Source of the DNA: Chromatiales bacterium
Lineage (GTDB): Bacteria; Pseudomonadota; Gammaproteobacteria; Steroidobacterales; GCA-2729495
Direction: 5' to 3'
Assembly (NCBI GenBank): GCA_002729495.1
Contig: PBYE01000091.1
Span: forward strand, 1-59,091
Length of the DNA stretch: 59,091 nucleotides
This document shows, in pieces, positions 28,058 to 36,152 of the stretch. The stretch's first letter is position 1; the number at the start of each line of letters is the position of its first letter. The position numbers were made by a program, and so were the translations under genes. The notes beneath the pieces were generated by a model. The model was given only the letters and a program-made list of their open reading frames with translations. It had not been told where the DNA came from and did not search any database.

Positions 28058-28588
28058 TTACCGGGCGATGGTGCTGGTTCGGTGAATTTTATTTTGTAAC
28101 TGGATAATGCCGTACATCAACGCCTCGGCCGTGGGTGGACACCCCGGCACATAGACATCAACGGGCACGATCCGGTCGCAACCCCGAACCACAGAATAAG
28201 AGTAATGGTAGTAGCCCCCGCCGTTTGCACAGGAGCCCATCGAAATAACCCAGCGAGGTTCGCTCATCTGGTCATAAACTTTACGCAGTGCCGGCGCCAT
28301 CTTGTTGGTGAGCGTCCCGGCAACAACCATGACGTCGGACTGGCGAGGACTGGGCCTGAAGATGACGCCGAAGCGATCGAGATCGTAACGGGCGGCGCCC
28401 GCCTGCATCATTTCGACGGCGCAACAGGCCAGGCCAAAACTCATTGGCCACATTGAACCTGTCCGCGCCCACTTCACAACACCGCTGTCCTGCGCCCAGT
28501 CGATCAGGGAGCCCAGCTTGGTTACAGCGAAACCCTCATGACGTTCGGTCGTTTCCAGTTCTCGCGGCAGTGCTTCGGTCAGTCCCAT
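28058..28588 (-). CDS. nuoB: NADH-quinone oxidoreductase subunit B
   Basis: Carries 4Fe-4S cluster N2, the last in the chain to quinone. The ligand pattern is complete: tandem cysteines in LACCAVEMM, then [15 protein letters not shown] and [14 protein letters not shown] start at ATG 28588 ([12 protein letters not shown], 176 aa) because AAGAAGGG lies at ribosome-site distance; an ATG at 28609 would lie deeper in nuoA. Overlaps the nuoA end by 10 bp. Confidence 0.97.
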   Translation of the reverse strand: MGLTEALPRELETTERHEGFAVTKLGSLIDWAQDSGVVKWARTGSMWPMSFGLACCAVEMMQAGAARYDLDRFGVIFRPSPRQSDVMVVAGTLTNKMAPALRKVYDQMSEPRWVISMGSCANGGGYYHYSYSVVRGCDRIVPVDVYVPGCPPTAEALMYGIIQLQNKIHRTSTIAR

Positions 28589-28938
28589 TCGAGAGCACCC
28601 TTCTTCCACTCATATATAAAGCCAATAACCAGGACAGCCAGGAATATGGCCATCGCAATCAGCCCAAATCCGCCGATGCTGTCGAGCGAAACCGCCCACG
28701 GAAATAAAAATGCGATCTCAAGATCGAAAATAATGAACAGGATGGCGACAAGGTAATAGCGGATGTCGAACTTCATCCTCGAGTCTTCAAAGGCCTCGAA
28801 TCCGCATTCATAAGGCGAGAGTTTCTCGGGGTCCTTGGAGCCACGGCCTAATGCGAACCCCAGGGCCAGTAACACTAGCCCGATACCCACTGCAATGCCG
28901 AGAAAAATAAGAATCGGCAGATAATTTTGAACCAACAT
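28579..28938 (-). CDS. nuoA: NADH-quinone oxidoreductase subunit A
   Basis: Three-helix membrane subunit near the quinone site. 119 aa. The conserved loop [20 protein letters not shown] and the [14 protein letters not shown] helix are visible. First gene of the 14-gene nuo operon; a -10-like TAGTAT on the minus strand lies about 27 bases upstream but no good -35 box accompanies it, so transcription may also come from the secG-tRNA-Leu side. Confidence 0.98.
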   Translation of the reverse strand: MLVQNYLPILIFLGIAVGIGLVLLALGFALGRGSKDPEKLSPYECGFEAFEDSRMKFDIRYYLVAILFIIFDLEIAFLFPWAVSLDSIGGFGLIAMAIFLAVLVIGFIYEWKKGALEWD

Positions 28939-28992
28939 GAATTTTTACCGTTTTGGGCGGCATATACTATCAGCCTGCCCCTTAGCTCTTCA

Positions 28993-29016
28993 TTGTGGTT
29001 ACCCGCACAACCACAA
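28993..29016 (-). promoter_or_regulatory. perfect 8-bp hairpin between tRNA-Leu and nuoA
   Basis: Minus strand TTGTGGTT-N8-AACCACAA without a following T run. Its place just after the tRNA CCA end suggests a processing or pausing structure rather than an intrinsic terminator. Confidence 0.45.
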
Positions 29017-29027
29017 CGTTTAATCTA

Positions 29028-29112
29028 TGGTGCCGATGGCCGGACTCGAACCGGCACGGCTTGCGCCACTGCCCCCTCAAGACAGCGTGTCTACCAATTC
29101 CACCACATCGGC
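29028..29112 (-). tRNA. tRNA-Leu (GAG)
   Basis: 85-nt class II tRNA with long variable arm and encoded CCA. Anticodon stem CTGTC/GGCAG encloses the loop TTGAGGG, giving anticodon GAG for CUC and CUU codons. The acceptor stem GCCGATG pairs with CATCGGC. It lies between secG and nuoA on the same strand, an arrangement common in this class. Confidence 0.96.
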
Positions 29113-29147
29113 AAATCGTACTGAAGGAGCGCTAAAAACTCCCTGCA

Positions 29148-29561
29148 CTACTCTGGAATGACCGGGAGTTCATCATCAGCCAACCCCGGTTCGGCTGCTT
29201 CTTCAGCATCCGGCAAGGGCGGCAGGTCAAACTCCAGATCCAGGCCATCTTCTGTCGGCACTACTTCGATTACTGCGCTTTCTTCCACAGCAGGCTCATC
29301 CAGCAAGCTGGTGGGTACTTCTATGTTCCGATTCAGATAGGCCAGTCCCATGCTCGTTGCAAAGAACAGGGTCGCCGCAACTGCTGTCGACCTGGACAGA
29401 AAGTTGGATGATCCACGCGCGCCGAAAACCGTCCCCGATGCGCCTGCACCAAATCCTGCACCCGCATCCGCACCCTTGCCCTTTTGCAACATGACAAGAC
29501 CAATAATGGTCACCGCGATAAGCACGTGACCAATCAGCACAAGTGTATTAAATGTATTCAT
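29148..29561 (-). CDS. secG: protein translocase subunit SecG
   Basis: Small SecYEG translocon subunit with two membrane spans (about residues 5-25 and 55-75). The typical GLVMLQKGKGADAGAGFGAGASGTVFGARG segment lies between them. 137 aa with a Glu/Asp/Pro-rich tail of about 50 residues, longer and more acidic than in E. coli SecG (110 aa). Starts 3 bp after tpiA, the usual tpiA-secG-tRNA-Leu order. Confidence 0.96.
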   Translation of the reverse strand: MNTFNTLVLIGHVLIAVTIIGLVMLQKGKGADAGAGFGAGASGTVFGARGSSNFLSRSTAVAATLFFATSMGLAYLNRNIEVPTSLLDEPAVEESAVIEVVPTEDGLDLEFDLPPLPDAEEAAEPGLADDELPVIPE

Positions 29562-29564
29562 TAT

Positions 29565-30320
29565 TTAACCTGTGGCAGCTTCACAGATGGACAGAAACTC
29601 ATTCGTGTCCAGCGAAGCGCCACCTATCAAACCACCGTCTATATCGGCCATCGAAAAAAGATCAGCCGCATTTGCAGCCTTCACGCTACCGCCGTAAAGC
29701 AACCGCAAATCGGCCGCTATTTTAGCACTACGCTTGGCGGCCATCCCGCGTAATGCAGAATGAACTTCCTGGGCCTGGTCCGGTGTAGCCGTTTCACCCG
29801 TGCCTATAGCCCAGACCGGCTCGTAAGCCACCACCGCGTTGCGAAAAGCCTCGATCCCGACCGCATCGGCAACGGTCGAAAACTGCCTGCCGATAACGGC
29901 AAGCGTGGTATCCGATTTACGCTCTTCCAGGCTTTCGCCGACGCAGAGTATGGGAGTCAGCCCCACTTTCTGGGCCGCTGAAAACTTGGCGGCAACCAGG
30001 CTATCGGAGTCACCCGTGAGCGCGCGACGCTCCGAATGCCCGACGATCACGTACTCACAACCGGCGTCAGCCAGCATTGAACCGGAAATTTCGCCGGTAA
30101 ATGCGCCACCTTCTTCCGCGTACAAATCCTGTGCGCCGAGCGCGACACTCGTACCATCGGTAACTGTACGAACCTGTGACAAAAATACGAAAGACGGACA
30201 GACCAGTACGTCGGCGCCATCAATATTACCGGCGCCCTGGGTAATTCCCTGCATCAGTTCGGCCACGCTTGCCTGCGTGCCGTTCATCTTCCAGTTACCC
30301 GCTACGAGGGGAGTCCGCAT
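29565..30320 (-). CDS. tpiA: triosephosphate isomerase
   Basis: Interconverts dihydroxyacetone phosphate and glyceraldehyde 3-phosphate. 251 aa. Catalytic residues are in place: GNWKMNG (Lys), VIVGHSERR (His), AYEPVWAIGTG (Glu), and the phosphate loop LYGGSVKAANA. Separated from glmM by a terminator, so it probably has its own promoter; TATATA-like sequence lies just upstream of the ATG. Confidence 0.98.
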   Translation of the reverse strand: MRTPLVAGNWKMNGTQASVAELMQGITQGAGNIDGADVLVCPSFVFLSQVRTVTDGTSVALGAQDLYAEEGGAFTGEISGSMLADAGCEYVIVGHSERRALTGDSDSLVAAKFSAAQKVGLTPILCVGESLEERKSDTTLAVIGRQFSTVADAVGIEAFRNAVVAYEPVWAIGTGETATPDQAQEVHSALRGMAAKRSAKIAADLRLLYGGSVKAANAADLFSMADIDGGLIGGASLDTNEFLSICEAATG

Positions 30321-30340
30321 GGTCCTGCTCTATATATCGC

Positions 30341-30366
30341 AAAAAGGCCGACCCTACGGACCGGCA
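30341..30366 (-). terminator. Rho-independent terminator after glmM
   Basis: Minus strand GCCGGTCC-GTA-GGGTCGGC stem (two G-U pairs) followed by CTTTTTG. A second stem CCGTTGA-TTT-TCAACGG (30397-30413) lies just upstream. They separate glmM from tpiA. Confidence 0.7.
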
Positions 30367-30445
30367 CAAAAAGGAGGCGGAAGGGTAGCTTCCCGACCGT
30401 TGAAAATCAACGGAAACCGGTGTCTGCGTGCTGGTTGAAAGGACT

Positions 30446-31774
30446 TCAGGCTGCGGTTTTGACGGCTTCCGCAAGTTGCCCCGCGAGGGTCTCGACCTCG
30501 GCTGCGTCTTCACCCTCTACCATGACGCGGATCACGGGCTCGGTGCCCGACGCGCGCAGCACCACACGGCCCCGGTCGCCGAGCTGCCGTTCGACATCGC
30601 TGACCGATTGCTTGACGGGCCGGGAGTCCAGGTCGGGCTTGCCGGCGACACGAACATTGACCAGCGTCTGTGGGAACTTCGGCATTTCGGCCACCAGTTC
30701 CGCCAGTGAATTGCCGCTATTTCTCATCACCGTCAGCACCTGTAACGCGCTGATTAGGCCATCGCCGGTCGTGGTTTTGTCGAGGCAAATCAAATGGCCG
30801 GAGGTTTCGCCGCCGAGCACACCTTCGTGCTGGTGAAGCATTTCGAGAACGTGTCGGTCGCCCACCTTGGCGCGCATGAACTCAATACCGCGCTGGGCCA
30901 GGGATTTCTCCAGCCCGAGGTTACTCATCAGCGTGCCGACTACCGGGCCAACCAGCGTTCCGTCGTTCTGGCGCGCATTTGCCATCACAAACAGCAGCTG
31001 GTCGCCGTCGATCAGTGCGCCGGTGTGATCCACCATAACTACCCGGTCACCGTCACCGTCCAGGGCTATACCAAGGTCCGCGCCGACCCCGGTCACGGTA
31101 GTCTTCAGTAGCTCGGGATGGGTCGAGCCGCAATCGGCATTAATATTGCGGCCATTTGGCGAGCAGCCGATAGGTACGATGTCTGCACCGAGTTCGGATA
31201 AAACGCGCGGCGCGACTTTGTAGCCCGCTCCGTTGGCACCATCAAAAACAATTTTCATACCTTCGAGGCGCAAATCCGGCGGCACGCTCGACAGGCAGAA
31301 CCACTGGTAGTTGGTGCGCGCTGTGTCCATGCGTGTCGCGCGGCCCAGCGATTCAGACGGGCGGGTAATTGCCCCTTCCTTGAGGCCGGCTTCGATTTTC
31401 GCTTCGATCTCGTCGGACAGCTTCCTGCCCTGGCGGTCAAAAAACTTGATGCCGTTATCGTGATAAGGATTGTGCGAAGCACTGATCACGACACCGAGGT
31501 CGGCGCCGGTCGAACGGGTCAGGTAGGCGATACCCGGAGTCGGCACGGGCCCGAGCAAAATGACATCCATACCCGCGGCAACGAAGCCGGCTTCGAGCGC
31601 CGATTCAAACATGTAACCGGAGACACGTGTGTCCTTGCCGATCGCGACGGTGCCGCCCTCGGGCGCTAGCGCACGCGCGGCTGCACTGGCCAGCCGGAGT
31701 GCGAACTCGGTCGTCATGGGTTCCTGACCTACGGTGCCCCTGATTCCATCGGTGCCAAAATATTTCCTGACCAT
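30446..31774 (-). CDS. glmM: phosphoglucosamine mutase
   Basis: Converts glucosamine 6-phosphate to glucosamine 1-phosphate for UDP-GlcNAc, peptidoglycan and LPS synthesis. I start at ATG 31774 (MVRKYFGTDGIRG), giving 442 aa (E. coli 445); the open frame further up is not family-like. The active phosphoserine is in VISASHNPYHDNGIKFF, the metal site in ALDGDGDRVVMVD, and the substrate loop near GETSGHLI. Downstream of folP as in E. coli. Confidence 0.98.
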   Translation of the reverse strand: MVRKYFGTDGIRGTVGQEPMTTEFALRLASAAARALAPEGGTVAIGKDTRVSGYMFESALEAGFVAAGMDVILLGPVPTPGIAYLTRSTGADLGVVISASHNPYHDNGIKFFDRQGRKLSDEIEAKIEAGLKEGAITRPSESLGRATRMDTARTNYQWFCLSSVPPDLRLEGMKIVFDGANGAGYKVAPRVLSELGADIVPIGCSPNGRNINADCGSTHPELLKTTVTGVGADLGIALDGDGDRVVMVDHTGALIDGDQLLFVMANARQNDGTLVGPVVGTLMSNLGLEKSLAQRGIEFMRAKVGDRHVLEMLHQHEGVLGGETSGHLICLDKTTTGDGLISALQVLTVMRNSGNSLAELVAEMPKFPQTLVNVRVAGKPDLDSRPVKQSVSDVERQLGDRGRVVLRASGTEPVIRVMVEGEDAAEVETLAGQLAEAVKTAA

Positions 31775-31811
31775 TTTTCTTGTTCCTGGCGGGTTCCCGG
31801 CAGACCTGAAC

Positions 31812-32651
31812 TTAACTTGCGGCCTGCAAAACCCTGTCGATCTCAAGCGCTTGTACGGTCTGCTGTACATCGTGTACACGCACAATATGCGCCCCTTTTC
31901 GTGCGGCGTACAGCGCCAATGTCACACTTCCGCCCACCCGGGATTCCGGACCACTATCCCTTGCCCCCATTAGCTTTGCGATCATCGATTTGCGCGACAA
32001 ACCGGCCAGTACGGCGAAGCTGGTTGCGGCAAACCGGTCCAGCCCGGCAAGCAGTTCCAGATTATGTTCCAGCGTCTTGCCGAATCCGAAACCCGGGTCG
32101 ATGACAATGTTCCGCGCGTCGATTCCGGCGGCGGTGCAGGCTGAGGCGCGTGCCTGTAAAAACTCCAGTACCTCGGTGCTGACGTCTTTGTAGGCGGGCT
32201 CGTGCTGCATGGTGCCGGGCTCGCCCTTCATATGCATAAGACAGACAGGCAACCCGAGTTCGGCGGCGGTGGCCAGTGCATTATGGGCCGTGAGCGCACG
32301 CACATCGTTCAGCATAGCTGCGCCGACCTTTGCCGCCGCACGCATGACCTCGGGTTTGCTCGTATCAACCGATACCGGCACCTGAGTCTCGCTGCAAATG
32401 GCCTCGATCACCGGTACAACCCGCTCAAGTTCTTCCATTACCGAAACAGGCTGCGCGCCGGGTCGGGCCGACTCACCGCCTACGTCGATGATGTCGGCAC
32501 CCTCTTCCACCATTTGCAGCGCATGTTCGACTGCGGCCTCAGGCGAAACGAACAAACCGCCGTCGGAAAAAGAATCGGGCGTGACGTTGAGGATCCCCAT
32601 GACGCGGGTAACGCCGAGGTCAAGTTGGGAGTTGGGGAAGATCAGTCGCAT
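31812..32651 (-). CDS. folP: dihydropteroate synthase
   Basis: Joins p-aminobenzoate to dihydropterin pyrophosphate in folate synthesis; the target of sulfonamides. ATG 32651 (MRLIFPNSQLDLG) gives 279 aa (E. coli 282). Motifs: MGILNVTPDSFSDGG, DVGGESARPGA, SVDTSKPEV, IDPGFGFGKTLEHN and GLSRKSMI. No unusual substitution is obvious in the sulfonamide-contact loops. Same ftsH-folP-glmM order as E. coli. Confidence 0.97.
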   Translation of the reverse strand: MRLIFPNSQLDLGVTRVMGILNVTPDSFSDGGLFVSPEAAVEHALQMVEEGADIIDVGGESARPGAQPVSVMEELERVVPVIEAICSETQVPVSVDTSKPEVMRAAAKVGAAMLNDVRALTAHNALATAAELGLPVCLMHMKGEPGTMQHEPAYKDVSTEVLEFLQARASACTAAGIDARNIVIDPGFGFGKTLEHNLELLAGLDRFAATSFAVLAGLSRKSMIAKLMGARDSGPESRVGGSVTLALYAARKGAHIVRVHDVQQTVQALEIDRVLQAAS

Positions 32652-32659
32652 CGCAGACA

Positions 32660-32686
32660 AGAAAATACCCCCGGAAGACCGGGGGC
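32660..32686 (-). terminator. Rho-independent terminator after ftsH
   Basis: Minus strand CCCCCGG-TCTT-CCGGGGG, a 7-bp perfect stem, followed by TATTTTC. It lies 16 bases after the ftsH stop and just before the folP start, so it should tune read-through into folP-glmM. Confidence 0.75.
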
Positions 32687-32701
32687 GTTTGCAATCATTT
32701 T

Positions 32702-34630
32702 TTAGTGCTGCTCGGCGGGTTTGCCGATATCCGGCTTGTCGTCCGGTTTTTTCTCGGTATCGCCCGTCGCCGGTGCCGTTGGTGGGCCGCTGCTGGTCCA
32801 CTCTTCAGGTGGCGGCGGTTCACGGCCCTCCATGACCGCAGATATCTGTCCTTGATCAATCGTTTCGTACTTGATCAATGTATCCGCCATCGTGTGCAGC
32901 TTGTCCATGTTTTCATTGAGTATCCGGGTAGCGTCCGTATAACTCAAATCGATAATCTTGCGCACTTCCTCATCGATAGCATGCACGGTGACATCCGACA
33001 CCTGCTTGTGCTGGGTGACCGAGCGGCCCAAAAATACTTCGCCTTCCTCTTCCGTGTAGGTCAAAGGCCCGAGGCGGTCGGAAAAGCCCCATTTCGTCAC
33101 CATGTTGCGTGCGAGTTCCGTCGTACGCTCGATGTCGTTTGCGGCACCCGTCGTTACGGCGTCAGCACCGAAGATAAGCTCCTCGGCAACACGGCCACCG
33201 AAGAGGCTGGTGATCTGGCTCAGCAGGCGACGCTTACTGTGGCTGTAACGGTCTTCCTCGGGGAGGAACATCGTGATGCCCAGCGCGCGGCCACGGGGCA
33301 TGATCGAGACTTTATAGACCGGGTCATGGTCCGAGACACTCAGGCCAACGATTGCATGGCCGGCTTCGTGATAGGCCGTCAGTTTCTTCTCTTCTTCACC
33401 CATGACCATGGAGCGCCGCTCGGTGCCCATCATGATCTTGTCCTTGGCTTTTTCAAACTGATCCATGTCGACGGTACGTTTGTTGGCACGCGCCGCAAAC
33501 AACGCCGCCTCATTGACCAGGTTGGCAAGATCGGCACCGGAGAAGCCCGGTGTGCCGCGCGCGATGATGTTCGGCGCGACGTCTTCGCCAAGCGGTACTT
33601 TGCGCATGTGTACCTTAAGTATCTGTTCGCGGCCGCGCACATCCGGCAACGGTACGACGACCTGGCGGTCGAAACGGCCGGGACGCAGCAACGCGGGATC
33701 GAGAACGTCGGGACGGTTGGTCGCGGCAACAACGATCACACCTTCGTTACCCTCGAAGCCGTCCATCTCGACAAGCAACTGATTAAGTGTCTGCTCACGC
33801 TCGTCGTGACCACCGCCCAGGCCGGCGCCGCGGTGGCGGCCAACCGCATCGATCTCGTCGATGAAGATGATGCACGGCGCATGTTTCTTTGCCTGCTCGA
33901 ACATGTCACGCACACGTGAGGCGCCGACACCGACGAACATTTCGACGAAGTCGGAACCGGAAATTGTGAAGAATGGCACCTTGGCTTCGCCCGCAACTGA
34001 ACGTGCGAGCAGCGTTTTACCGGTACCCGGTGAACCAACCAACAGCACACCCTTCGGAATCTTGCCGCCCAGGCGCTGGAACTTGGCCGGGTCCATCAGA
34101 AAATCCACTACCTCGACCAGCTCTTCCTTGGCCTCTTCCACGCCCGCAACATCGGCAAAGGTGACATTGACCTGGTCTTCACCCAGCAGGCGTGCCCGGC
34201 TCTTGCCGAAGGACATGGCACCACGGCCACCGCCGCCGCCCTGCATCTGGCGCATGAAATAAATCCAGACGCCGATCAGCAACAGCACGGGGAAGGCATT
34301 GACCAGCAGGCTGACGAGCAGGCTCTGGCCCTTGACCTCGGTGCCGCTGAAGGTAATGCCATTCTTCTGCATCTGGCCGATAAGGGCCGTGTTATCTGTT
34401 TCAGGGCTGTAAGTCTTGAACCGACCGCCGTTAATACCGATCAGATCGCCCGTAATATTCCGGCCATCGAACGTGACGTTGTTCACCACGCCCGTTTCGA
34501 CGTATTCAAGGAACTCCGAATAGTCGATGGGCCGATCGACCCGGGGGCTGGTCGCGAAGTTATTAAAAACCGACAACAGCACGATGGCTATTACGATCCA
34601 GAGAATGATGTTTTTGGCAAGATCGTTCAC
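32702..34630 (-). CDS. ftsH: ATP-dependent zinc metalloprotease FtsH
   Basis: Membrane-anchored AAA+ protease that degrades sigma32, LpxC and damaged membrane proteins in E. coli. 642 aa (E. coli 644). Two membrane spans (about 5-25 and 98-118) flank a periplasmic domain; then Walker A GSPGTGKT (about 198), Walker [16 protein letters not shown], arginine-finger region, and the zinc motif HEAGH (about 419). The C-terminal tail is Pro/Asp/Lys-rich. Pairs with rlmE upstream as in E. coli. Confidence 0.98.
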   Translation of the reverse strand: MNDLAKNIILWIVIAIVLLSVFNNFATSPRVDRPIDYSEFLEYVETGVVNNVTFDGRNITGDLIGINGGRFKTYSPETDNTALIGQMQKNGITFSGTEVKGQSLLVSLLVNAFPVLLLIGVWIYFMRQMQGGGGGRGAMSFGKSRARLLGEDQVNVTFADVAGVEEAKEELVEVVDFLMDPAKFQRLGGKIPKGVLLVGSPGTGKTLLARSVAGEAKVPFFTISGSDFVEMFVGVGASRVRDMFEQAKKHAPCIIFIDEIDAVGRHRGAGLGGGHDEREQTLNQLLVEMDGFEGNEGVIVVAATNRPDVLDPALLRPGRFDRQVVVPLPDVRGREQILKVHMRKVPLGEDVAPNIIARGTPGFSGADLANLVNEAALFAARANKRTVDMDQFEKAKDKIMMGTERRSMVMGEEEKKLTAYHEAGHAIVGLSVSDHDPVYKVSIMPRGRALGITMFLPEEDRYSHSKRRLLSQITSLFGGRVAEELIFGADAVTTGAANDIERTTELARNMVTKWGFSDRLGPLTYTEEEGEVFLGRSVTQHKQVSDVTVHAIDEEVRKIIDLSYTDATRILNENMDKLHTMADTLIKYETIDQGQISAVMEGREPPPPEEWTSSGPPTAPATGDTEKKPDDKPDIGKPAEQH

Positions 34631-34690
34631 AAGCTCTCCATGATTCTGTGAATTCTCAATTTAGAACAAGTCGTAAGTGGAATCACAGTA

Positions 34691-35311
34691 CTATACCCGA
34701 TATCCGCTAGCCAGAATGTAGGTCTCACGGCTTTCCTGCCGCGAAGCCGCGGGTTTCCTTGCTTTCACGGACTTGAAGCGCGTGCGACATTCCTTCAGGA
34801 ACTCTTCGAATCCTTCCCCCATAAATACTTTGACTACGAAACTACCCCGGGATTCGAGCACCTGCCCGGCGAGGTCCAGCGCCAGTTCCGCCAGATACAT
34901 ACTCCTGGGCTGATCCACTGACTTCATACCACTGATATTGGGGGCCATATCGGACATAACAAGGCTTGCCCGCGCATCGCCCAGCGCGGCCAAAAGCCGT
35001 TGCAGCGCGGCATCTTCCGTGAAATCGGCCTGGATGAATTCCACGCCTTCCAGCGGCTCCATGGGCAGGATATCCAGAGCGATTACCCGCCCCCTGGGCA
35101 GTACTTTGCCGGCCGCGTACTGGCTCCAGCCGCCCGGTGCAGCCCCGAGGTCCACGACTACCTGCCCGCCCTGAAACAGGCGGGCTTTCTGATCGAGCTC
35201 CTCCAGCTTGAAAACTGCACGCGAACGCCAGCCACCGTCCTGTGCTTTCTTTACCCAGGGATCGGCAGCCTGGCGGCGTTTCCATTTTGCGCTGGAGGAT
35301 TTTTTGGCCAT
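34691..35311 (-). CDS. rlmE: 23S rRNA 2'-O-methyltransferase RlmE
   Basis: Methylates U2552 in the ribosomal A loop, a late 50S assembly step. ATG 35311 (MAKKSSSAKWKRRQAADPWV) gives 206 aa (E. coli 209); the open frame to 35422 overlaps yhbY and is not family-like. The SAM site VVDLGAAPGGWSQYAAG and the K-D-K-E catalytic set (DMAPN, KVFMG) are present. Divergent from yhbY, 65 bp apart, and upstream of ftsH. Confidence 0.97.
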   Translation of the reverse strand: MAKKSSSAKWKRRQAADPWVKKAQDGGWRSRAVFKLEELDQKARLFQGGQVVVDLGAAPGGWSQYAAGKVLPRGRVIALDILPMEPLEGVEFIQADFTEDAALQRLLAALGDARASLVMSDMAPNISGMKSVDQPRSMYLAELALDLAGQVLESRGSFVVKVFMGEGFEEFLKECRTRFKSVKARKPAASRQESRETYILASGYRV

Positions 35312-35340
35312 TATTTGCAAACCGTCGGGCCGTACACGCC

Positions 35341-35368
35341 GCGACAGGTTAACGTGTATACGTATAAT
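35341..35368 (+). promoter_or_regulatory. yhbY promoter, apparently leaderless
   Basis: GCGACA, 16-base spacer, perfect TATAAT at 35363-35368. The yhbY ATG begins 8 bases after the -10 box, exactly where transcription should start, and no ribosome site fits between them. Confidence 0.65.
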
Positions 35369-35376
35369 CCGCAGCC

Positions 35377-35679
35377 ATGAAACTGACCGAACGCCAGAAA
35401 AAATTCCTGCGCCGCGCAGCACACGACCTGAAACCGGTGATTACCGTCGGGGACAAGGGCATCACCGATGCGCTAATTGCTGAACTTGAAACTACGCTCG
35501 AACACCACGAACTGATCAAGGTCCGGTTTCGCGTGGGAGACAGGGATGCGCGGGATGCAGCGATTGAAAAACTGGTTAGCACCGTTAAAGCTATTTTGGT
35601 GAGTCGTGTGGGAAATATCGCAGCACTTTACCGGCCCGCGCAGGAAAACCCAAAAATCGTGTTACCGAAACCCGGCTAA
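35377..35679 (+). CDS. yhbY: CRM-domain RNA-binding protein YhbY
   Basis: Small basic RNA-binding protein of the CRS1-YhbY family, associated with 50S ribosome precursors. 100 aa (E. coli 97). The start [20 protein letters not shown] and the signature [15 protein letters not shown] fit the family from the first residue, which supports this start. The GxxG-like loop is GDKG. The mRNA is likely leaderless. It ends in a 4-bp convergent overlap with greA. Confidence 0.95.
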   Translation: MKLTERQKKFLRRAAHDLKPVITVGDKGITDALIAELETTLEHHELIKVRFRVGDRDARDAAIEKLVSTVKAILVSRVGNIAALYRPAQENPKIVLPKPG

Positions 35680-36152
35680 ACGTACAGCACTTCCGAGATT
35701 TCGTAACTCTTCTGTCCACCGGGCGCCTGTACCTCGACTTCGTCACCCTCACGTTTGCCGATCACGGCGCGTGCCATCGGCGCCGACACGGACAACAGTC
35801 CCGAAGCAATATCGGCTTCATCGTCGCCGACGATCCGGTAACGAACTTCTTCCTCGGTATCCACGTCGTACAGAACAACCGTCGTACCGAAAACCACCTT
35901 GTCCGACGGTTCCATCGACTTGATATCAATGATCTGCGCATTGGAAAGTTTCGCTTCGATGTCGCGAATGCGTGCCTCGGCTAAACCCTGCTCTTCTTTC
36001 GCCGCATGATACTCGGCGTTTTCTTTAATATCCCCATGGGCCCGCGCCTCGGCTATAGCCTTCGTGATCCTTGGCCGGTCCATGTTCCTGAGCTTTTTCA
36101 GCTCGTCACGCAGCAGGTCGGCACCTTCGACGGTAATCGGCACCTTGTTCAC
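35676..36152 (-). CDS. greA: transcription elongation factor GreA
   Basis: Enters the RNA polymerase secondary channel and stimulates transcript cleavage to rescue backtracked complexes. 158 aa, equal to E. coli. The N-terminal coiled coil with tip residues near [29 protein letters not shown] and the C-terminal FKBP-like domain ([15 protein letters not shown]) are intact. Overlaps carB by 4 bp (ATGA). GreA and the DksA at the window start use the same polymerase channel. Confidence 0.98.
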   Translation of the reverse strand: MNKVPITVEGADLLRDELKKLRNMDRPRITKAIAEARAHGDIKENAEYHAAKEEQGLAEARIRDIEAKLSNAQIIDIKSMEPSDKVVFGTTVVLYDVDTEEEVRYRIVGDDEADIASGLLSVSAPMARAVIGKREGDEVEVQAPGGQKSYEISEVLYV

